Shown here one piece after another: positions 45,675 to 56,338 of a stretch of DNA of 64,000 nucleotides. The notes beneath the pieces are model-generated. The model made no database searches. It saw only the letters and a list, made by a program, of their open reading frames with translations, and was not told the DNA's origin. Position numbers and translations under genes: made by a program. Numbering within the stretch: the first letter of the stretch is position 1; each line of letters begins with the position of its first letter. Source of the stretch: Buttiauxella gaviniae (GTDB taxonomy: Bacteria; Pseudomonadota; Gammaproteobacteria; Enterobacterales; Enterobacteriaceae); assembly GCF_040786275.1 (NCBI RefSeq), contig NZ_JBFMVT010000002.1:4030001-4094000 (forward strand). Direction: 5' to 3'.

Positions 45675-47180
45675 TTACGCGGTAGCTGTTTCCTTAGCGG
45701 TTTCAGCTTTTTCTTCAGACTGTGCCATGCGGCTCAGTTTTGGTGCGGTGATCATCATCAGAACCGCGATAACGGCGGTGGCGATACCGATCTGCATGAA
45801 CACGCGGCCATACACTTCCAGAGAAACCAGTGGATCGGTCACGTTTTCTGGAACAGCCATCAGGTTTGCAACTTTACCTGCGATGATGGCAGCACCTGCG
45901 GTAGTCAGGAACCAGCTACCCATGATGAAGCCCATCAGACGCTGTGGAACCAGTTGTGCAACCATTGCCAGACCCAGACCAGAAATCATCAGCTCACCGA
46001 TACTCTGCAGCGCGTAGCTCAGAATCAACCAGCTTACAGAAACGATACCGGCGTCAGACGCAAACTTAGCACCCAGTGGCAGCACCAGGAAGGCCAGGGA
46101 ACACAGCACCATACCGAATGCGAACTTATGTGGCATTGGCATACGGTCGCCCATCTTGTTGTAGATAGCGGCCAGAATCGGGCTGCCAATCATAATCCAG
46201 AATGGGTTCAGGGCCTGGAACTGCTCTGGTTCGAACGCAAGACCCAGAATGGAGTGCTCAACGTTACGAATAGCAAAGAAGTTCAGAGAGGTCGGCATCT
46301 GGCTGTACAGCACGAAGAACACAATCGCCTGAACCATCAGGATGAAGGCAACAATCATCTTACGACGAGCAGCACCCTGCATAGCGAAGGCTTCTTTAGC
46401 AAAGATAACCACGATGCCCAGAGCGACGACGCCCAGAACCATACGTGCGATACCCTGGTTGTGCAGCAGCCAGGTTGCAGCGGTAACCAGCACCAGAACA
46501 CCAACAATGGTCGCAGCCAGTTTACCGAAGTGCACAGGCTGGAAGTCAGGTTTGGAACCGTGGTTTTTCACCCACTTCTTGCAGAACATGAAGTTCACCA
46601 GCGTGATCAGCATACCCACGAAGCTCAGGGAGAACGCAACGCTCCAGCCGTATTTCGCTGCAAGCCATGGAGTGGCAAGCATAGAGAAGAACGAACCGAT
46701 GTTGATGGACATGTAGTACATAGTAAATGCACCGTCCAGACGTGGGTCATCCTTTTCATAACAGGTAGACAGCAGGGAAGATGGGTTAGCCTTAAACAGG
46801 CCGTTACCCACGGCGATAGTCGCCATACCCATATAAACGATAGCCACGTTGTGACCAGAGTAAGCTACCAGCGCGTAACCGACAGCTAACACGATAGTAC
46901 CCAGCACGATGACACGCTTGGTACCGAGTACTTTATCGCCCAACCAACCACCGATAGCGACCATTCCGTAGACCAGTGCGCTGAAGGAAGAGAATAGGGT
47001 GATGGAGTCCGCTTCGGACATCCCCAGCATTTTGACCAGATAAACGGCCATAATGCCTTGTAAGCCGTAGTAGCCAAAACGCTCCCACAACTCGATAGAG
47101 AAAATCAGATAGAACGATTTAGGTTGTTTGAAAGCGTTCAGTGAAACGCTTTCTGCTGGTTTTTGGTTTGCAGTCGACAC
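45675..47180 (-). CDS. dtpA: Proton-dependent dipeptide/tripeptide permease DtpA
   Basis: Peptide transporter of the POT/PTR family, 501 residues with 14 membrane segments. The proton-coupling ExxERFxYYG motif ([13 protein letters not shown]) is near residue 34, and the central [13 protein letters not shown] and [12 protein letters not shown] segments are conserved. I chose GTG at 47180 ([13 protein letters not shown] upstream) because it matches the E. coli start; the frame extends upstream without support. In E. coli it is osmoregulated through OmpR. Confidence 0.95.
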   Translation of the reverse strand: MSTANQKPAESVSLNAFKQPKSFYLIFSIELWERFGYYGLQGIMAVYLVKMLGMSEADSITLFSSFSALVYGMVAIGGWLGDKVLGTKRVIVLGTIVLAVGYALVAYSGHNVAIVYMGMATIAVGNGLFKANPSSLLSTCYEKDDPRLDGAFTMYYMSINIGSFFSMLATPWLAAKYGWSVAFSLSFVGMLITLVNFMFCKKWVKNHGSKPDFQPVHFGKLAATIVGVLVLVTAATWLLHNQGIARMVLGVVALGIVVIFAKEAFAMQGAARRKMIVAFILMVQAIVFFVLYSQMPTSLNFFAIRNVEHSILGLAFEPEQFQALNPFWIMIGSPILAAIYNKMGDRMPMPHKFAFGMVLCSLAFLVLPLGAKFASDAGIVSVSWLILSYALQSIGELMISGLGLAMVAQLVPQRLMGFIMGSWFLTTAGAAIIAGKVANLMAVPENVTDPLVSLEVYGRVFMQIGIATAVIAVLMMITAPKLSRMAQSEEKAETAKETATA

Positions 47181-47449
47181 ATATACCTCTTTTTTTACAT
47201 CCCACTTTAACAGGAATTTTCTAAGCGTCATGCCGGGTTGGCATTCGCTTTTTTAATTATTAGGAAGGGGAAACGGCGGGTAATGTTCACTATCCTGAGA
47301 CTTCAGGCAATAGGTTTGCAATAAACTGTTACATTTATCATGGGCGGGATAAAGCTCCGCAAAGCAAATTGTTATTCAGCGTTAAATTTTATCAAAATGC
47401 GCTTTGCCGATTTATTCTCTCCAGAATCGAAGGAATTACGTCATTTTAG

Positions 47450-47569
47450 TTATATATTCTGCTTTATCGGCAAATGTGTAGTGATATGGGCGGGGTGTAA
47501 AGATTTGTGCAGGCTATTGTACTGCTCACAATGAGTTATCGCTGGGGAAACAGAGGTTATTTGTTTCAT
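47450..47569 (-). CDS. Possible small open reading frame upstream of dtpA
   Basis: Minus-strand frame of 39 codons beginning MKQITSVSPAITH, with AGGTGA six bases before the ATG and an immediately upstream perfect CRP consensus (centre 41 bases before the ATG). It is polar, with no membrane helix or recognised domain, and I know of no homologue. It could be a real small protein, a leader peptide, or chance. Confidence 0.25.
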   Translation of the reverse strand: MKQITSVSPAITHCEQYNSLHKSLHPAHITTHLPIKQNI

Positions 47570-47602
47570 GATGATCACCTAAATTTAACGTCAGGTTATC
47601 AG

Positions 47603-47618
47603 TGTGATCTAACTCACA
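47603..47618. promoter_or_regulatory. Perfect CRP-binding consensus in the dtpA-nth gap
   Basis: TGTGA-TCTAAC-TCACA: both half-sites match the CRP consensus exactly. It lies about 430 bases upstream of the dtpA start, too far for usual direct activation, so the regulated transcript may be a longer dtpA leader, the small frame at 47450-47569, or an unannotated RNA. Confidence 0.7.
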
Positions 47619-47797
47619 TAATTATGGAAAATTCTCATCGTAAAAAAACGATTAACCTGTTCGAGTGATTATCCGCCAGATGATGTAAACGAAGCGGCAG
47701 GTATTTACAGCATAAATCAATAGAAACGGAGGCGTTAGTGGAATGGTGGAGTAGAGAATAGCGAGATGGCCTACCACAAAAGCAGCAGGCCGCAGGG

Positions 47798-48433
47798 TTA
47801 GAGTTCTACTTTCTCTTTGAATTCACAAAGATCTTCAATTATACACGAGCCACAGCGGGGTTTACGGGCAATGCACGTGTAACGGCCATGGAGGATTAAC
47901 CAGTGGTGGCAATCGACTTTAAATTCTGCCGGAACCACTTTCAGCAGTTTTTCCTCTACCTGCTCGACGTTTTTACCCGGTGCAAAATGGGTGCGGTTGC
48001 AGACGCGGAAAATATGCGTATCTACCGCGATAGTAGGCCAGCCAAAAGCAGTATTAAGCACTACATTCGCCGTTTTACGCCCCACGCCGGGTAAGGCTTC
48101 CAGAGCGGCTCTGTCCTCTGGCACTTCGCCGTTATGCAGTTCAATCAGCATGCGGCAGGTTTTGATGACGTTCTCGGCCTTGCTGTTGAACAGGCCGATT
48201 GTTTTGATATATGACTTGATACCGTCAACGCCTAAATCCAGCATCGCCTGCGGTGTGTTAGCAACGGGGTAGAGTTTCGCCGTAGCTTTATTCACGCTGA
48301 CATCCGTAGCCTGCGCTGAGAGCAATACCGCTATCAGCAATTCAAACGGAGAGCTGAATTGTAATTCCGTCGTCGGATGAGGATTGTTATCCCGCAGGCG
48401 CGTAAGAATTTCACGGCGTTTGGACTGATTCAT
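47798..48433 (-). CDS. nth: Endonuclease III
   Basis: DNA glycosylase/AP lyase that removes oxidised pyrimidines, 211 residues as in E. coli. The helix-hairpin-helix (LPGVGRKTANVVLN) carries catalytic K120, D138 is in VDTH, and the [4Fe-4S] ligands C187, C194, C197 and C203 are in place. The start overlaps the rsxE stop by one base (TAATG), so it is the last gene of the rsx operon, as in E. coli. Confidence 0.98.
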   Translation of the reverse strand: MNQSKRREILTRLRDNNPHPTTELQFSSPFELLIAVLLSAQATDVSVNKATAKLYPVANTPQAMLDLGVDGIKSYIKTIGLFNSKAENVIKTCRMLIELHNGEVPEDRAALEALPGVGRKTANVVLNTAFGWPTIAVDTHIFRVCNRTHFAPGKNVEQVEEKLLKVVPAEFKVDCHHWLILHGRYTCIARKPRCGSCIIEDLCEFKEKVEL

Positions 48434-49119
48434 TATGCTTTCCCTGGCGTCCCTTCTATCACCGCAGCTTTTGCGGCGCGGCGCGTTTTCATCTTCTCAT
48501 CAATAAGATATTTAATCGCCAGCATCATGCCCAGGCCGATAAACGCACCCGGTGGCAGCATCGCCAGCAGGAAAGGGGTGTCCGTGTGAAAGACTTCGAT
48601 TCGCAGCACTTTCGCCCAGCTACCGAGTAACGCATCAGCACCGTCAAACAGCGTACCGTTGCCAATAATTTCACGCAGGGAGCCGAGCACAAACATTGCG
48701 CTGGTCGCCCCTAAACCGATAGCCAGACCGTCGAGAGCGGCGAGAGGTACGCTACTTTTCGCGGCAAAGGCTTCCGCACGACCGATCACAATACAGTTGG
48801 TGACAATCAAGGGAATGAAAATCCCGAGTGACTGATACAAACCGTAAGCGTAGGCGTTAATCAGCATTTGTACGGTGCTCACCACTGAGGCGATGATCAT
48901 GACGTAAATCGGAATACGGATTTCTGCCGGTACCCAGCGGCGCAAAGCGGAAATAGCGCTGTTGGTCAGCACTAATACCAGCGTGGTTGCCAGCCCAAGG
49001 CCCAGGGCGTTGGTGGCTGTGGACGTTACCGCCAGAAGCGGGCACAGGCCCAGGAGTTGCACCAGCGCTGAGTTATTTTTCCATAACCCCTGAATAACAA
49101 TGTCTTTTACTTCGCTCAT
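48433..49119 (-). CDS. rsxE: SoxR-reducing/electron transport complex subunit RsxE
   Basis: Integral membrane subunit of the Rsx (Rnf-like) complex that helps return oxidised SoxR to its reduced state. It has 228 residues and six membrane segments, with the conserved [19 protein letters not shown] and [13 protein letters not shown] regions. The start at 49119 is chosen because it overlaps the rsxG stop by four bases; the longer frame has no ribosome site. Coupled to nth downstream. Confidence 0.96.
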   Translation of the reverse strand: MSEVKDIVIQGLWKNNSALVQLLGLCPLLAVTSTATNALGLGLATTLVLVLTNSAISALRRWVPAEIRIPIYVMIIASVVSTVQMLINAYAYGLYQSLGIFIPLIVTNCIVIGRAEAFAAKSSVPLAALDGLAIGLGATSAMFVLGSLREIIGNGTLFDGADALLGSWAKVLRIEVFHTDTPFLLAMLPPGAFIGLGMMLAIKYLIDEKMKTRRAAKAAVIEGTPGKA

Positions 49120-49742
49120 GGTTGTGCTCCACAAACAGGGAAATTATCAACTTGTGACGGTAATGTTTTTGCAAACAGCCCCGCACGTTTGACCGCATTA
49201 ACAACCGCACGTGGCGTAATTGTGGCTCCGGTAAATTGATCGAACTGGCCACCATCTTTTTTCACCGCCCAGGTCGGATCATCACTACCTTGAATGGTTT
49301 TACCCGAAAAATGGGTGATCCAGTCGCTCAGTCGCGTTTCGATTTTATCGCCCAGGCCCGGCGTTTCATGATGTTCGGTGACGCGCGAACCCAAAACTTT
49401 ACCGTTAAAATCTGCTGCTACCAGCAGTTGAATGGCGCCGGAATAACCGTCAGGAGCGGTAGCTTCCATCACTACAGCCACAGGTTCACTGCCTTTGCGG
49501 GCAACATAAATATGGCGTTCACCTTTGCCTAACGGGGAGTCTTTGGCGCTAACGCAGCTGGCCTGAATATTGTTGTCGTACATATCGGAGGAGATGACCT
49601 GATCGAACAGCAGTTTTTGCTGCGCGATAGCCTGCTGCTCAATAGTGTCTTTTGTCAGCGCATTCACCACCGCCGTAAGGCCCGTTGCCAGAGCGGCAAA
49701 CAGCGCCAGGGTTACGCCATGTTTTTGCATTGTCTTCAGCAT
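49116..49742 (-). CDS. rsxG: Electron transport complex subunit RsxG
   Basis: Subunit with one N-terminal membrane helix and a periplasmic FMN-binding domain, 208 residues. FMN attaches covalently to the last threonine of TGATIT (T176), and the context GLGDKIE and HHETPG is conserved. Starts nine bases after rsxD and overlaps rsxE at its end. It carries electrons across the membrane within the Rsx/Rnf machine. Confidence 0.96.
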   Translation of the reverse strand: MLKTMQKHGVTLALFAALATGLTAVVNALTKDTIEQQAIAQQKLLFDQVISSDMYDNNIQASCVSAKDSPLGKGERHIYVARKGSEPVAVVMEATAPDGYSGAIQLLVAADFNGKVLGSRVTEHHETPGLGDKIETRLSDWITHFSGKTIQGSDDPTWAVKKDGGQFDQFTGATITPRAVVNAVKRAGLFAKTLPSQVDNFPVCGAQP

Positions 49743-49751
49743 GACGATTCC

Positions 49752-50801
49752 TTAGCGATGCCCATAAGCACGTGGGCGAGTGTAGTAATCAATTAGCGGC
49801 ACGGTAATATTGGCGAGCAAAACGGCGAAGGCAACGCCATCGGGATAACCGCCGTAGGTGCGAATCAGCCAAACCAGCAGGCCCGCTAAAGCACCGAAAA
49901 TTAACCGCCCGCGATTCGTCGTCGAGGCGGTTACTGGATCGGTAAGAATGAAAAATGCACCTAGCATGGTCGCGCCGGAGAAAAGATGAATCACCGGAGA
50001 TGCGCATTTTTCAGGAGTGAATATCCAACCTAAAGTGGCGCACACTGCAAGCGATACCAGGAAACTAACCGGAATATGCCAGCGAATAGCGCCTTTTAGC
50101 ACCATAAAAATGCCGCCCGCAAGGAACGCCAGATTTACCCACTGCCAGCCAATTCCCGCCAGCACGCCGCTGTAGATAGGCGCGTGTAACAAGTCACTGG
50201 CAGAATGCCCGGCGCGAAGGCCGGTTTTAAAGGTATCCAGCGGTGTGGCCTGACTTATGCCGTCCACGCCCATGCGAAGCTGCGGCATGGTGTCGCCAGC
50301 CATCGTTGTGCCAGAGAAAATCACATGCAGCGAATCGGTAAAACCCGGCACCGTGGCAGCCAGTGAATGGGGAGGTAGCCAGGAAGTCATCTGCACCGGG
50401 AAGGCAATAAGCAATACCACGTAACCGACCATTGCCGGGTTAAATGGATTATGCCCAAGCCCGCCGTAAAGCTGTTTTGCGATGATTACCGCAAAAACGG
50501 TACCCAGAATCACCATCCACCATGGGGCTAGCGGGGGAATACTGATGCCCAATAGCAGGCCGGTTAACGCGGCAGAGTTGTCACCCAGAATGCGCAGCGG
50601 TTGCTTACGCAGTTTAAGCACCAGCAGTTCTGCGGCAATGGCCGTCAGAATACCCAATGCGATTTGCACCAGACTGCCCCAGCCGAACCAATACCAGAGC
50701 ATTGCCATTCCCGGCAATGCAGCCCAGGTCACCAGCAGCATGATACGCGATGTGCTGCGCTGGTTATGGGTATAAGGGGAGCTTGCTAACTTAAAAACCA
50801 T
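49752..50801 (-). CDS. rsxD: Electron transport complex subunit RsxD
   Basis: Membrane subunit of 349 residues with about ten hydrophobic segments. T186 in SQATPL is the expected covalent FMN site, and [17 protein letters not shown] is a family signature. It is immediately adjacent to rsxC (no gap) and nine bases before rsxG, as expected of a tightly coupled operon. Confidence 0.96.
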   Translation of the reverse strand: MVFKLASSPYTHNQRSTSRIMLLVTWAALPGMAMLWYWFGWGSLVQIALGILTAIAAELLVLKLRKQPLRILGDNSAALTGLLLGISIPPLAPWWMVILGTVFAVIIAKQLYGGLGHNPFNPAMVGYVVLLIAFPVQMTSWLPPHSLAATVPGFTDSLHVIFSGTTMAGDTMPQLRMGVDGISQATPLDTFKTGLRAGHSASDLLHAPIYSGVLAGIGWQWVNLAFLAGGIFMVLKGAIRWHIPVSFLVSLAVCATLGWIFTPEKCASPVIHLFSGATMLGAFFILTDPVTASTTNRGRLIFGALAGLLVWLIRTYGGYPDGVAFAVLLANITVPLIDYYTRPRAYGHR

Positions 50802-52760
50802 TTATTCCTCTGATGCCATTTGAAGCGCTGCTTTTCGTGCCTGAACGCGGGCGATAGCCGCGGCAACCGCAGCTTTGCGTGGATCTTCTTCTTCGGCAGT
50901 TTCTACTGCAGATGGTTGTTCTGCCTGAGCGGCTTTGCGCGCTTTAGCGCGAGCAATAGCTGCTTCGACAGCGGCTTTACGTGGGTCGACCGTTTCGACA
51001 GGTGCATTGTCAGCAACCGGCTCAGATTCACCGGCCTGAGCGGCTTTACGTGCTTTCGCTCGTGCAATAGCGGCTTCGACAGCGGCTTTACGCGGGTCAC
51101 TTGCGGCGGTTTCGGCAACAGTTTCCTGGGCCTCTTTTTCAGCCTGACGTGCGCGGGCCTGCGCTTTACGCGCTTCGCGTGCAGCAATCACCTGCTGATT
51201 ATCTGGCAGGCTACCGGCACGGATAATAATGGGCTCTTCACTCTGCGCTTTTTTGCTTTTCACCCGGGCGAGTGCGGCCTGGATAGCGTCATTATCTTTC
51301 GCCGTTGGCTGAACCGCAGCTTGTTTATGGCGCTCAAGCCGAGCAGCTTTCTCACGCTCAAGACGCGCCTGGCGTGCTTCAAAGCGCACTTTTGCTTCTG
51401 CTGTACGTTTTGCTTCCAGCTGGATTTCGCGGATCTCTGCTTTTTCCTGGCGGAAATACTGCACCAGCGGAATATTGCTTGGGCAAACGTAGGCGCAGGC
51501 CCCACATTCGATACAGTCTTTCAGGTTATGAGCCTGAGCTTTATCGTGCTGCTGGCCGCGGCTAAACCAGTAAAGCTGCTGCGGGAGCAAATCTGCCGGG
51601 CAAGAGTCGGCGCAGGCGCTGCAACGAATGCAGTTCTGCTCTTCTTGTTGCTCTCCCATCTCATTGGCAGAAGGAGCCAGCAAGCAGTTAGTGATCTTCA
51701 CCACCGGGACATCAAGCCACGGCAGGCTAAAGCCCATTAACGGGCCGCCCATAATCACTTGCTGATCGTGTCCTGCGCGGAATCCAGCATACTCAAGAAG
51801 ATGGCTTACAGGTGTGCCCAGTCGAGCCCAAACGTTGCCAGGCTGCTGCACCGCGCCGCCCGTGAGGGTGACAACGCGCTCGGTTAACGGCTCTCCGTCA
51901 ATAATGGCGCGTTTTACCGCAAACGCGGTACCGACGTTTTGCATCAACACGCCAATATCCGAGGAGCGTCCGCCCTGCGGAACTTGTTTACCTGTCAGAA
52001 TTTGCGTGAGCTGCTTTGCGCCACCGGATGGATATTTGGTAGGGATCACCCGCAGTTCAATACCGTGGGTGTTGCACAGCACCGCACGCAGCATAGAGAT
52101 TGCCTGCGGTTTATTATCTTCAATACCGATTAACACGCGCTGCGGCTGTAAAATATGCGCGAGAATGCGTACGCCTTCGATGATTTGCGCGGCGCAATCC
52201 TGCATCAGGCGATCGTCAGCGGTGATGTATGGCTCGCACTCGGCGGCATTGATAATCAGCGTGTCGATTTTGTCGCCGCCGCCGTGCAATTTATTGCCGG
52301 TCGGGAAACCTGCGCCACCTAAGCCCGCAACGCCAAACTGATGGATGCGCTCGATTAATTCTTCGCGACTGCGTGAGGCATAGTTGTGCCAGCCGTCGCG
52401 GTCAATCCATTTATCTTCACCGTCGGCTTCAATAATCACGCTTAGCTCTGAAAGGCCGGAGGGATGGGCCGTAGAGTGAGGCGCAATCGCGGTGACCGTT
52501 CCGGATGTTGGAGCGTGAACAGGCAGCATGCGACCACGCCCGTGGGTCAAGGGTTGGCCTCGCAGCACATAATCGCCGGATTTAACGCACAGTTCGCCTT
52601 CAGCACCAATATGCTGTTTGAGCGGCATTATCAACTTTTTCGGCAACGGAACCTGACGCAAAGGTGTGCCGTTTGACTGGGTTTTCATCTCTGGCGGATG
52701 AATGCCGCCGTCGAAATCCCAAATTTTGTCTTTATTAAAGCGTTTGAAAAAATTAAGCAT
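50802..52760 (-). CDS. rsxC: Electron transport complex subunit RsxC, with C-terminal repeats
   Basis: Cytoplasmic-side subunit that takes electrons from NADH and passes them on. It has 652 residues. An N-terminal domain has [11 protein letters not shown] (nucleotide/FMN region), then two ferredoxin-type [4Fe-4S] motifs ([12 protein letters not shown] and [12 protein letters not shown], about 370-420), a charged coiled-coil-like segment, and a tail of three near-identical Ala/Arg/Lys-rich repeats (about 560-650). I chose the ATG at 52760, which overlaps rsxB by eight bases. The tail repeats vary in number among enterobacteria. Confidence 0.95.
   Translation of the reverse strand: MLNFFKRFNKDKIWDFDGGIHPPEMKTQSNGTPLRQVPLPKKLIMPLKQHIGAEGELCVKSGDYVLRGQPLTHGRGRMLPVHAPTSGTVTAIAPHSTAHPSGLSELSVIIEADGEDKWIDRDGWHNYASRSREELIERIHQFGVAGLGGAGFPTGNKLHGGGDKIDTLIINAAECEPYITADDRLMQDCAAQIIEGVRILAHILQPQRVLIGIEDNKPQAISMLRAVLCNTHGIELRVIPTKYPSGGAKQLTQILTGKQVPQGGRSSDIGVLMQNVGTAFAVKRAIIDGEPLTERVVTLTGGAVQQPGNVWARLGTPVSHLLEYAGFRAGHDQQVIMGGPLMGFSLPWLDVPVVKITNCLLAPSANEMGEQQEEQNCIRCSACADSCPADLLPQQLYWFSRGQQHDKAQAHNLKDCIECGACAYVCPSNIPLVQYFRQEKAEIREIQLEAKRTAEAKVRFEARQARLEREKAARLERHKQAAVQPTAKDNDAIQAALARVKSKKAQSEEPIIIRAGSLPDNQQVIAAREARKAQARARQAEKEAQETVAETAASDPRKAAVEAAIARAKARKAAQAGESEPVADNAPVETVDPRKAAVEAAIARAKARKAAQAEQPSAVETAEEEDPRKAAVAAAIARVQARKAALQMASEE
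50820..51135 (-). repeat. Tandem repeats in the rsxC tail
   Basis: Three successive copies of a unit of about 34-38 codons, each with [21 protein letters not shown] or a close variant, separated by variable Glu/Pro-rich spacers. The DNA copies are also closely similar, so unit number may change by slippage or recombination. Confidence 0.85.
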
Positions 52761-53331
52761 GTTGCTCCACCGGAATAATACGAACCGGAATGGTTTGAAG
52801 ATTCCACTTCCAGCTTTCTGTGGTGGTTTCGACCGGGCGTAACTCAATACAGCGAGTAGGGCATGGGTCGACACATAAATTGCATCCGGTGCAAAGGTCG
52901 CTAATAACGGTATGCATCGCGCGGGTTGCACCGACGATGGCATCTACCGGACAGGCCTGAATACATTTGGTGCAGCCAATGCAGTTGGCTTCGTCGATAA
53001 CCGCCAGCATTCGCACAGGCTCTAACATCTGCGCATCGCCTTCAATTGGCTGCGGGTCGACGTTAAGTAATGTGGCAATTTTTTGCATTACGGCTTCGCC
53101 GCCGGGTGCGCAAAGATTAATTTTTGCGCCCTGATTCCCGACGGCTTCCGCGTAAGGGCGGCAGCCCGGGTAGCCGCATTGCCCGCACTGGCTTTGCGGT
53201 AACAGCTCATCAATTTTATCGACAATCGGGTCTTCTTCGACACGAAAACGGCGTGAGGCATAACCCAGAATCAAACCGAATGCCAGGCCCAACAGGCTCA
53301 GCGCAACAACAGCAATCCAAATCGTGCTCAT
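52753..53331 (-). CDS. rsxB: Electron transport complex subunit RsxB
   Basis: Iron-sulfur subunit of 192 residues. An N-terminal membrane helix is followed by a four-cysteine Fe4S motif ([14 protein letters not shown]) and two ferredoxin clusters ([14 protein letters not shown] and [15 protein letters not shown]). It overlaps the end of rsxA by one base and the start of rsxC by eight. The complex pairs the [4Fe-4S] clusters here with FMN subunits RsxD and RsxG. Confidence 0.97.
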   Translation of the reverse strand: MSTIWIAVVALSLLGLAFGLILGYASRRFRVEEDPIVDKIDELLPQSQCGQCGYPGCRPYAEAVGNQGAKINLCAPGGEAVMQKIATLLNVDPQPIEGDAQMLEPVRMLAVIDEANCIGCTKCIQACPVDAIVGATRAMHTVISDLCTGCNLCVDPCPTRCIELRPVETTTESWKWNLQTIPVRIIPVEQHA

Positions 53332-53912
53332 CAGAACTTCACCAACCCGCTAAAGCCCATAAACGCCAGAGACATCAAGCCTGCGGTGATCAGTGCGATG
53401 GCGTTACCGCGAAAAGGTGCGGGTACATCAGCAACCGCCAGCCGTTCACGAATGGCGGCAAAAAGCACCATGACCAGTGAAAAGCCGACCGCAGCCGAGA
53501 AGCCATAAAGTGCCGATTGCAGGAAGTTATGGCCGAGATTGATGTTAAGTAATGCCACGCCAAGCACCGCACAGTTAGTGGTAATCAGCGGTAAAAAGAT
53601 ACCCAACAGGCGATAGAGTGCCGGGCTGGTTTTGCGAACCACCATTTCGGTAAATTGCACTACAACGGCAATAACCAGAATAAACGCCAGCGTACGCAAA
53701 TAGACTAAATCGAGCGGAATAAGCACCAGCTCATTAATCAGCCATGCGCAAATAGAAGCCAGCGTCAGAACGAATGTGGTCGCAAGCCCCATGCCGATAG
53801 CCGTCTCCAGTTTTTTGGAAACGCCCATAAACGGGCACAGGCCAAGAAACTTCACCAATACGAAGTTATTGACCAGCACCGTACCAACAAAGAGCAGCAA
53901 ATAATCTGTCAT
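53331..53912 (-). CDS. rsxA: Electron transport complex subunit RsxA
   Basis: Integral membrane subunit of 193 residues with six segments, related to RsxE (both contain LGLCP and TTNC motifs, here [13 protein letters not shown] and [11 protein letters not shown]). The paired cysteines bind a shared [2Fe-2S] cluster with RsxE in Rnf-type complexes (known from the family). Start at MTDYLLLF matches E. coli. It is the first rsx gene; ydgK lies 78 bases upstream in the same direction. Confidence 0.96.
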   Translation of the reverse strand: MTDYLLLFVGTVLVNNFVLVKFLGLCPFMGVSKKLETAIGMGLATTFVLTLASICAWLINELVLIPLDLVYLRTLAFILVIAVVVQFTEMVVRKTSPALYRLLGIFLPLITTNCAVLGVALLNINLGHNFLQSALYGFSAAVGFSLVMVLFAAIRERLAVADVPAPFRGNAIALITAGLMSLAFMGFSGLVKF

Positions 53913-53990
53913 GAATAGGACCTGAAACAAAAAAAGCCGCCTATTATCGTCCAGGAGAACAATAACGACAACGGGGCGTTTATAAGGTTA

Positions 53991-54443
53991 TTACGGATTG
54001 ATAAACGTCTGCTTCACGCGGCTCGAACGCTTGAGGTAGGGAACCAACAAGGCGGCGGCCAACAATGGGAACATCAACTGACGCAATGCCAGATCGTCAC
54101 TCACCGGTGAGAACGCGAAGGTTTTAACCGCTAACAACACCGACAGCAATAACCAAAGAATATAATGACGTACCACATTCTTACGGCGTTTAAAGAAGGC
54201 GACAGTCAGCCAAACGGTATAACCCCACATAGCGATTGCGCAGGCAATCGAGGTGTACCAGAACAGCACCATTTTGGGGCCTTGCGCGCTCATCAGTCGA
54301 TGACTTTCTGGGGAGATGAGCATCATAAGATAAATGGCAAGGGCAATACTGCTACTGAGCAGCGTCATCAATAGCCAGGCGAGAGGGGCAAGAAGCCAGC
54401 CTGCGATACGCGGTGCTTGCGTGGAAACTTGTGTCGTTGCCAT
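53991..54443 (-). CDS. ydgK: DUF2569 membrane protein YdgK
   Basis: Inner-membrane protein of 150 residues with four predicted segments (about 18-42, 64-88, 98-116 and 125-142). It belongs to the DUF2569/YdgK family by position next to rsxA and by its hydrophobic layout. I chose MATTQVST as start (GAGAGAA upstream). The role is unknown. A TATAAT sequence at 54502-54497 (minus) could be its -10. In E. coli cnu follows here; it does not in this window. Confidence 0.82.
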   Translation of the reverse strand: MATTQVSTQAPRIAGWLLAPLAWLLMTLLSSSIALAIYLMMLISPESHRLMSAQGPKMVLFWYTSIACAIAMWGYTVWLTVAFFKRRKNVVRHYILWLLLSVLLAVKTFAFSPVSDDLALRQLMFPLLAAALLVPYLKRSSRVKQTFINP

Positions 54444-54671
54444 GTTCTCTCCCGAAAAGAATGAGACTTTCCTTATGCGAATCATAAGGCGGGAGGATTA
54501 TAAGGGATTTTCAGCGCTTTGCTACCCGCGAGATGCCCGGCAATCTCTCCCGGAGCACCAGATTGATGGACGCTGAGCGAATGAGCAACGAGATCGCAAC
54601 AATATAATTACCAGTTGTTACAATCAGTGGGATGGTATTCAATAGGCCGTCCAAAATAATGAGGAAAGCAA

Positions 54672-55712
54672 ATGAGTGATAACATTCGTGTCGGACTGAT
54701 CGGTTACGGTTACGCCAGCAAAACGTTTCATGCACCTTTAATTGCGGGTACGCCGGGCATGGTTCTGGCCAGCGTTTCCAGCAGCGATGCCACGAAAGTT
54801 CATGCTGACTGGCCAAACATGCCGGTGGTCTCCGATCCTCATCATCTGTTTAACGACCCCAATATCGACCTGATTGTCATCCCCACACCAAACGATACAC
54901 ACTTTCCGCTGGCGAAAGCCGCGCTGGAAGCGGGCAAGCATGTCGTTGTCGATAAGCCCTTTACCGTGACGTTGTCACAGGCACGCGAACTGGATGCGCT
55001 GGCGAAAAGCTGTGGGTTATTGCTTTCGGTATTCCATAACCGCCGTTGGGATAGCGATTTCTTAACGCTGAAGGCGCTGTTGGCAGACGGTACGTTAGGC
55101 GAAGTGGCGTACTTTGAATCTCACTTTGATCGTTATCGCCCGCAGGTTCGTAACCGCTGGCGCGAGCAGGCCGGTGTAGGAAGCGGTATTTGGTACGACT
55201 TAGGACCCCATCTTATCGACCAGGCGCTAAATCTGTTCGGTTTACCGGTAAGCCTGACCGTGGACCTGGGCCAATTGCGTCCGGGTGCGCAAGCCACTGA
55301 CTACTTCCACGCCGTATTAGCGTATCCGCAACGCCGTGTCGTTTTGCATGGCACTTTACTTGCGGCGGCGGAAACGGCGCGCTATATCGTGCATGGCGCG
55401 CGCGGAAGCTACATCAAATACGGCCTTGATCCGCAGGAAGACCGCCTGAAAGCGGGCGAGCGTCTGCCGCAGGAAGACTGGGGTTATGACATGCGTGATG
55501 GCGTGTTAACCCTTGCGCAGGGTGATGTCATGGCCGAACAAACGTTGCTGACGGTGCCAGGTAACTATCCGGCGTACTACGCGGGGATTCGTGACGCACT
55601 TACCGGCCACGGTGAAAACCCGGTTCCGGCGGCGCAGGCCATCCAGGTGATGGAAATGATAGAGCTTGGAATGGAATCTGCGAAACATCGCGCTACGCTG
55701 AACCTGGCGTAA
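54672..55712 (+). CDS. ydgJ: Gfo/Idh/MocA-family oxidoreductase YdgJ
   Basis: Predicted NAD(P)-dependent oxidoreductase of 346 residues. The N-terminal Rossmann motif (GLIGYGYASKTFHAP), the EKP-type catalytic lysine in VVDKPFTVT, and the C-terminal sugar-binding sheet (HFDRYRPQVRNRWREQ) are typical. AGGA lies eight bases before the ATG. The substrate is unknown. In E. coli it neighbours cnu and add; here speG follows, convergent, so a rearrangement junction lies just downstream. Confidence 0.94.
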   Translation: MSDNIRVGLIGYGYASKTFHAPLIAGTPGMVLASVSSSDATKVHADWPNMPVVSDPHHLFNDPNIDLIVIPTPNDTHFPLAKAALEAGKHVVVDKPFTVTLSQARELDALAKSCGLLLSVFHNRRWDSDFLTLKALLADGTLGEVAYFESHFDRYRPQVRNRWREQAGVGSGIWYDLGPHLIDQALNLFGLPVSLTVDLGQLRPGAQATDYFHAVLAYPQRRVVLHGTLLAAAETARYIVHGARGSYIKYGLDPQEDRLKAGERLPQEDWGYDMRDGVLTLAQGDVMAEQTLLTVPGNYPAYYAGIRDALTGHGENPVPAAQAIQVMEMIELGMESAKHRATLNLA

Positions 55713-55760
55713 CGCGATTTAACTGGCTCTCACCGGGTTATTTCGCGGTGAGCGCTGCAT

Positions 55761-56318
55761 TTATTGCGCGGTCGGTTTTAACAGGCTGCCCGCGCTTTTA
55801 TGCCCCGCCAGATACTGATGCTGGAAAATACACATTCGGATGGTGTTGCGGTATTCGCCATTAATAAAGAATTCGTGGATTAACTCGCCTTCAACCATAA
55901 AGCCCAGCTTCTTATAGATGTGCACGGCTTTCTCATTCTCTTTATCAACAATCAAATACAGCTTATAGAGATTTAGCACCATAAACCCGTAATCCATCGC
56001 GAGTTTCGCGGCGCGGGTGGCAAGGCCTTTGCCCTGGTAATCAGGGGAAATAATAATCTGAAACTCAGCGCGACGGTGAACGTGGTTAATCTCAACCAAT
56101 TCCACCAGGCCCGCTTTTTCACCGTTGCATTCGATAACAAAGCGGCGCTCACTTTGATCGTGAATGTGCTTGTCATACAGGTCGGAGAGTTCGACAAACG
56201 CCTCGTAAGGTTCTTCAAACCAGTAACGCATCACGCTTGCATTGTTGTCCAGTTGATGGACGAAACGGAGATCTTCGCGCTCAAGCGGGCGAAGTTTGAT
56301 TTGTAAGTCGTGGGGCAT
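55761..56318 (-). CDS. speG: Spermidine N1-acetyltransferase SpeG
   Basis: GNAT-family acetyltransferase that detoxifies excess spermidine and spermine, a dodecamer in E. coli. The 185 residues align throughout. The acetyl-CoA site [11 protein letters not shown] and the polyamine-binding acidic residues in the [22 protein letters not shown] region are present. In this window it follows ynfB, as in E. coli. Confidence 0.97.
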   Translation of the reverse strand: MPHDLQIKLRPLEREDLRFVHQLDNNASVMRYWFEEPYEAFVELSDLYDKHIHDQSERRFVIECNGEKAGLVELVEINHVHRRAEFQIIISPDYQGKGLATRAAKLAMDYGFMVLNLYKLYLIVDKENEKAVHIYKKLGFMVEGELIHEFFINGEYRNTIRMCIFQHQYLAGHKSAGSLLKPTAQ

Positions 56319-56338
56319 ATGAGTTCCTTTCCTGATAG

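Larger units (their letters stand above)
47181..47797. other. Long intergenic region between dtpA and nth
   Basis: 617 bases with no convincing gene. It must hold the dtpA promoter and leader. A perfect CRP consensus lies at 47603-47618, and a 39-codon open frame with a ribosome site lies downstream of it on the minus strand (listed separately). A plus-strand frame at 47340-47534 lacks any supporting feature. Confidence 0.6.

Noticed and set aside
45597..46889. A 430-codon open frame antisense to dtpA
   Set aside because: Low-complexity His/Gln-rich translation, no family match and no ribosome site; it is a shadow of the GC pattern of dtpA codons.
47340..47534. A plus-strand 64-codon frame in the dtpA-nth gap
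   Set aside because: No ribosome site, no homologue recognised, poor codon pattern.
50820..51740. A 306-codon open frame antisense to rsxC
   Set aside because: Lies over the repeat tail of rsxC; its phenylalanine-rich translation mirrors the Ala/Lys/Arg repeats and has no recognised domain.
54486..54671. Small hydrophobic minus-strand frame between ydgK and ydgJ as a blr-like gene
   Set aside because: The sequence does not resemble Blr and has no start codon with ribosome site in that frame.
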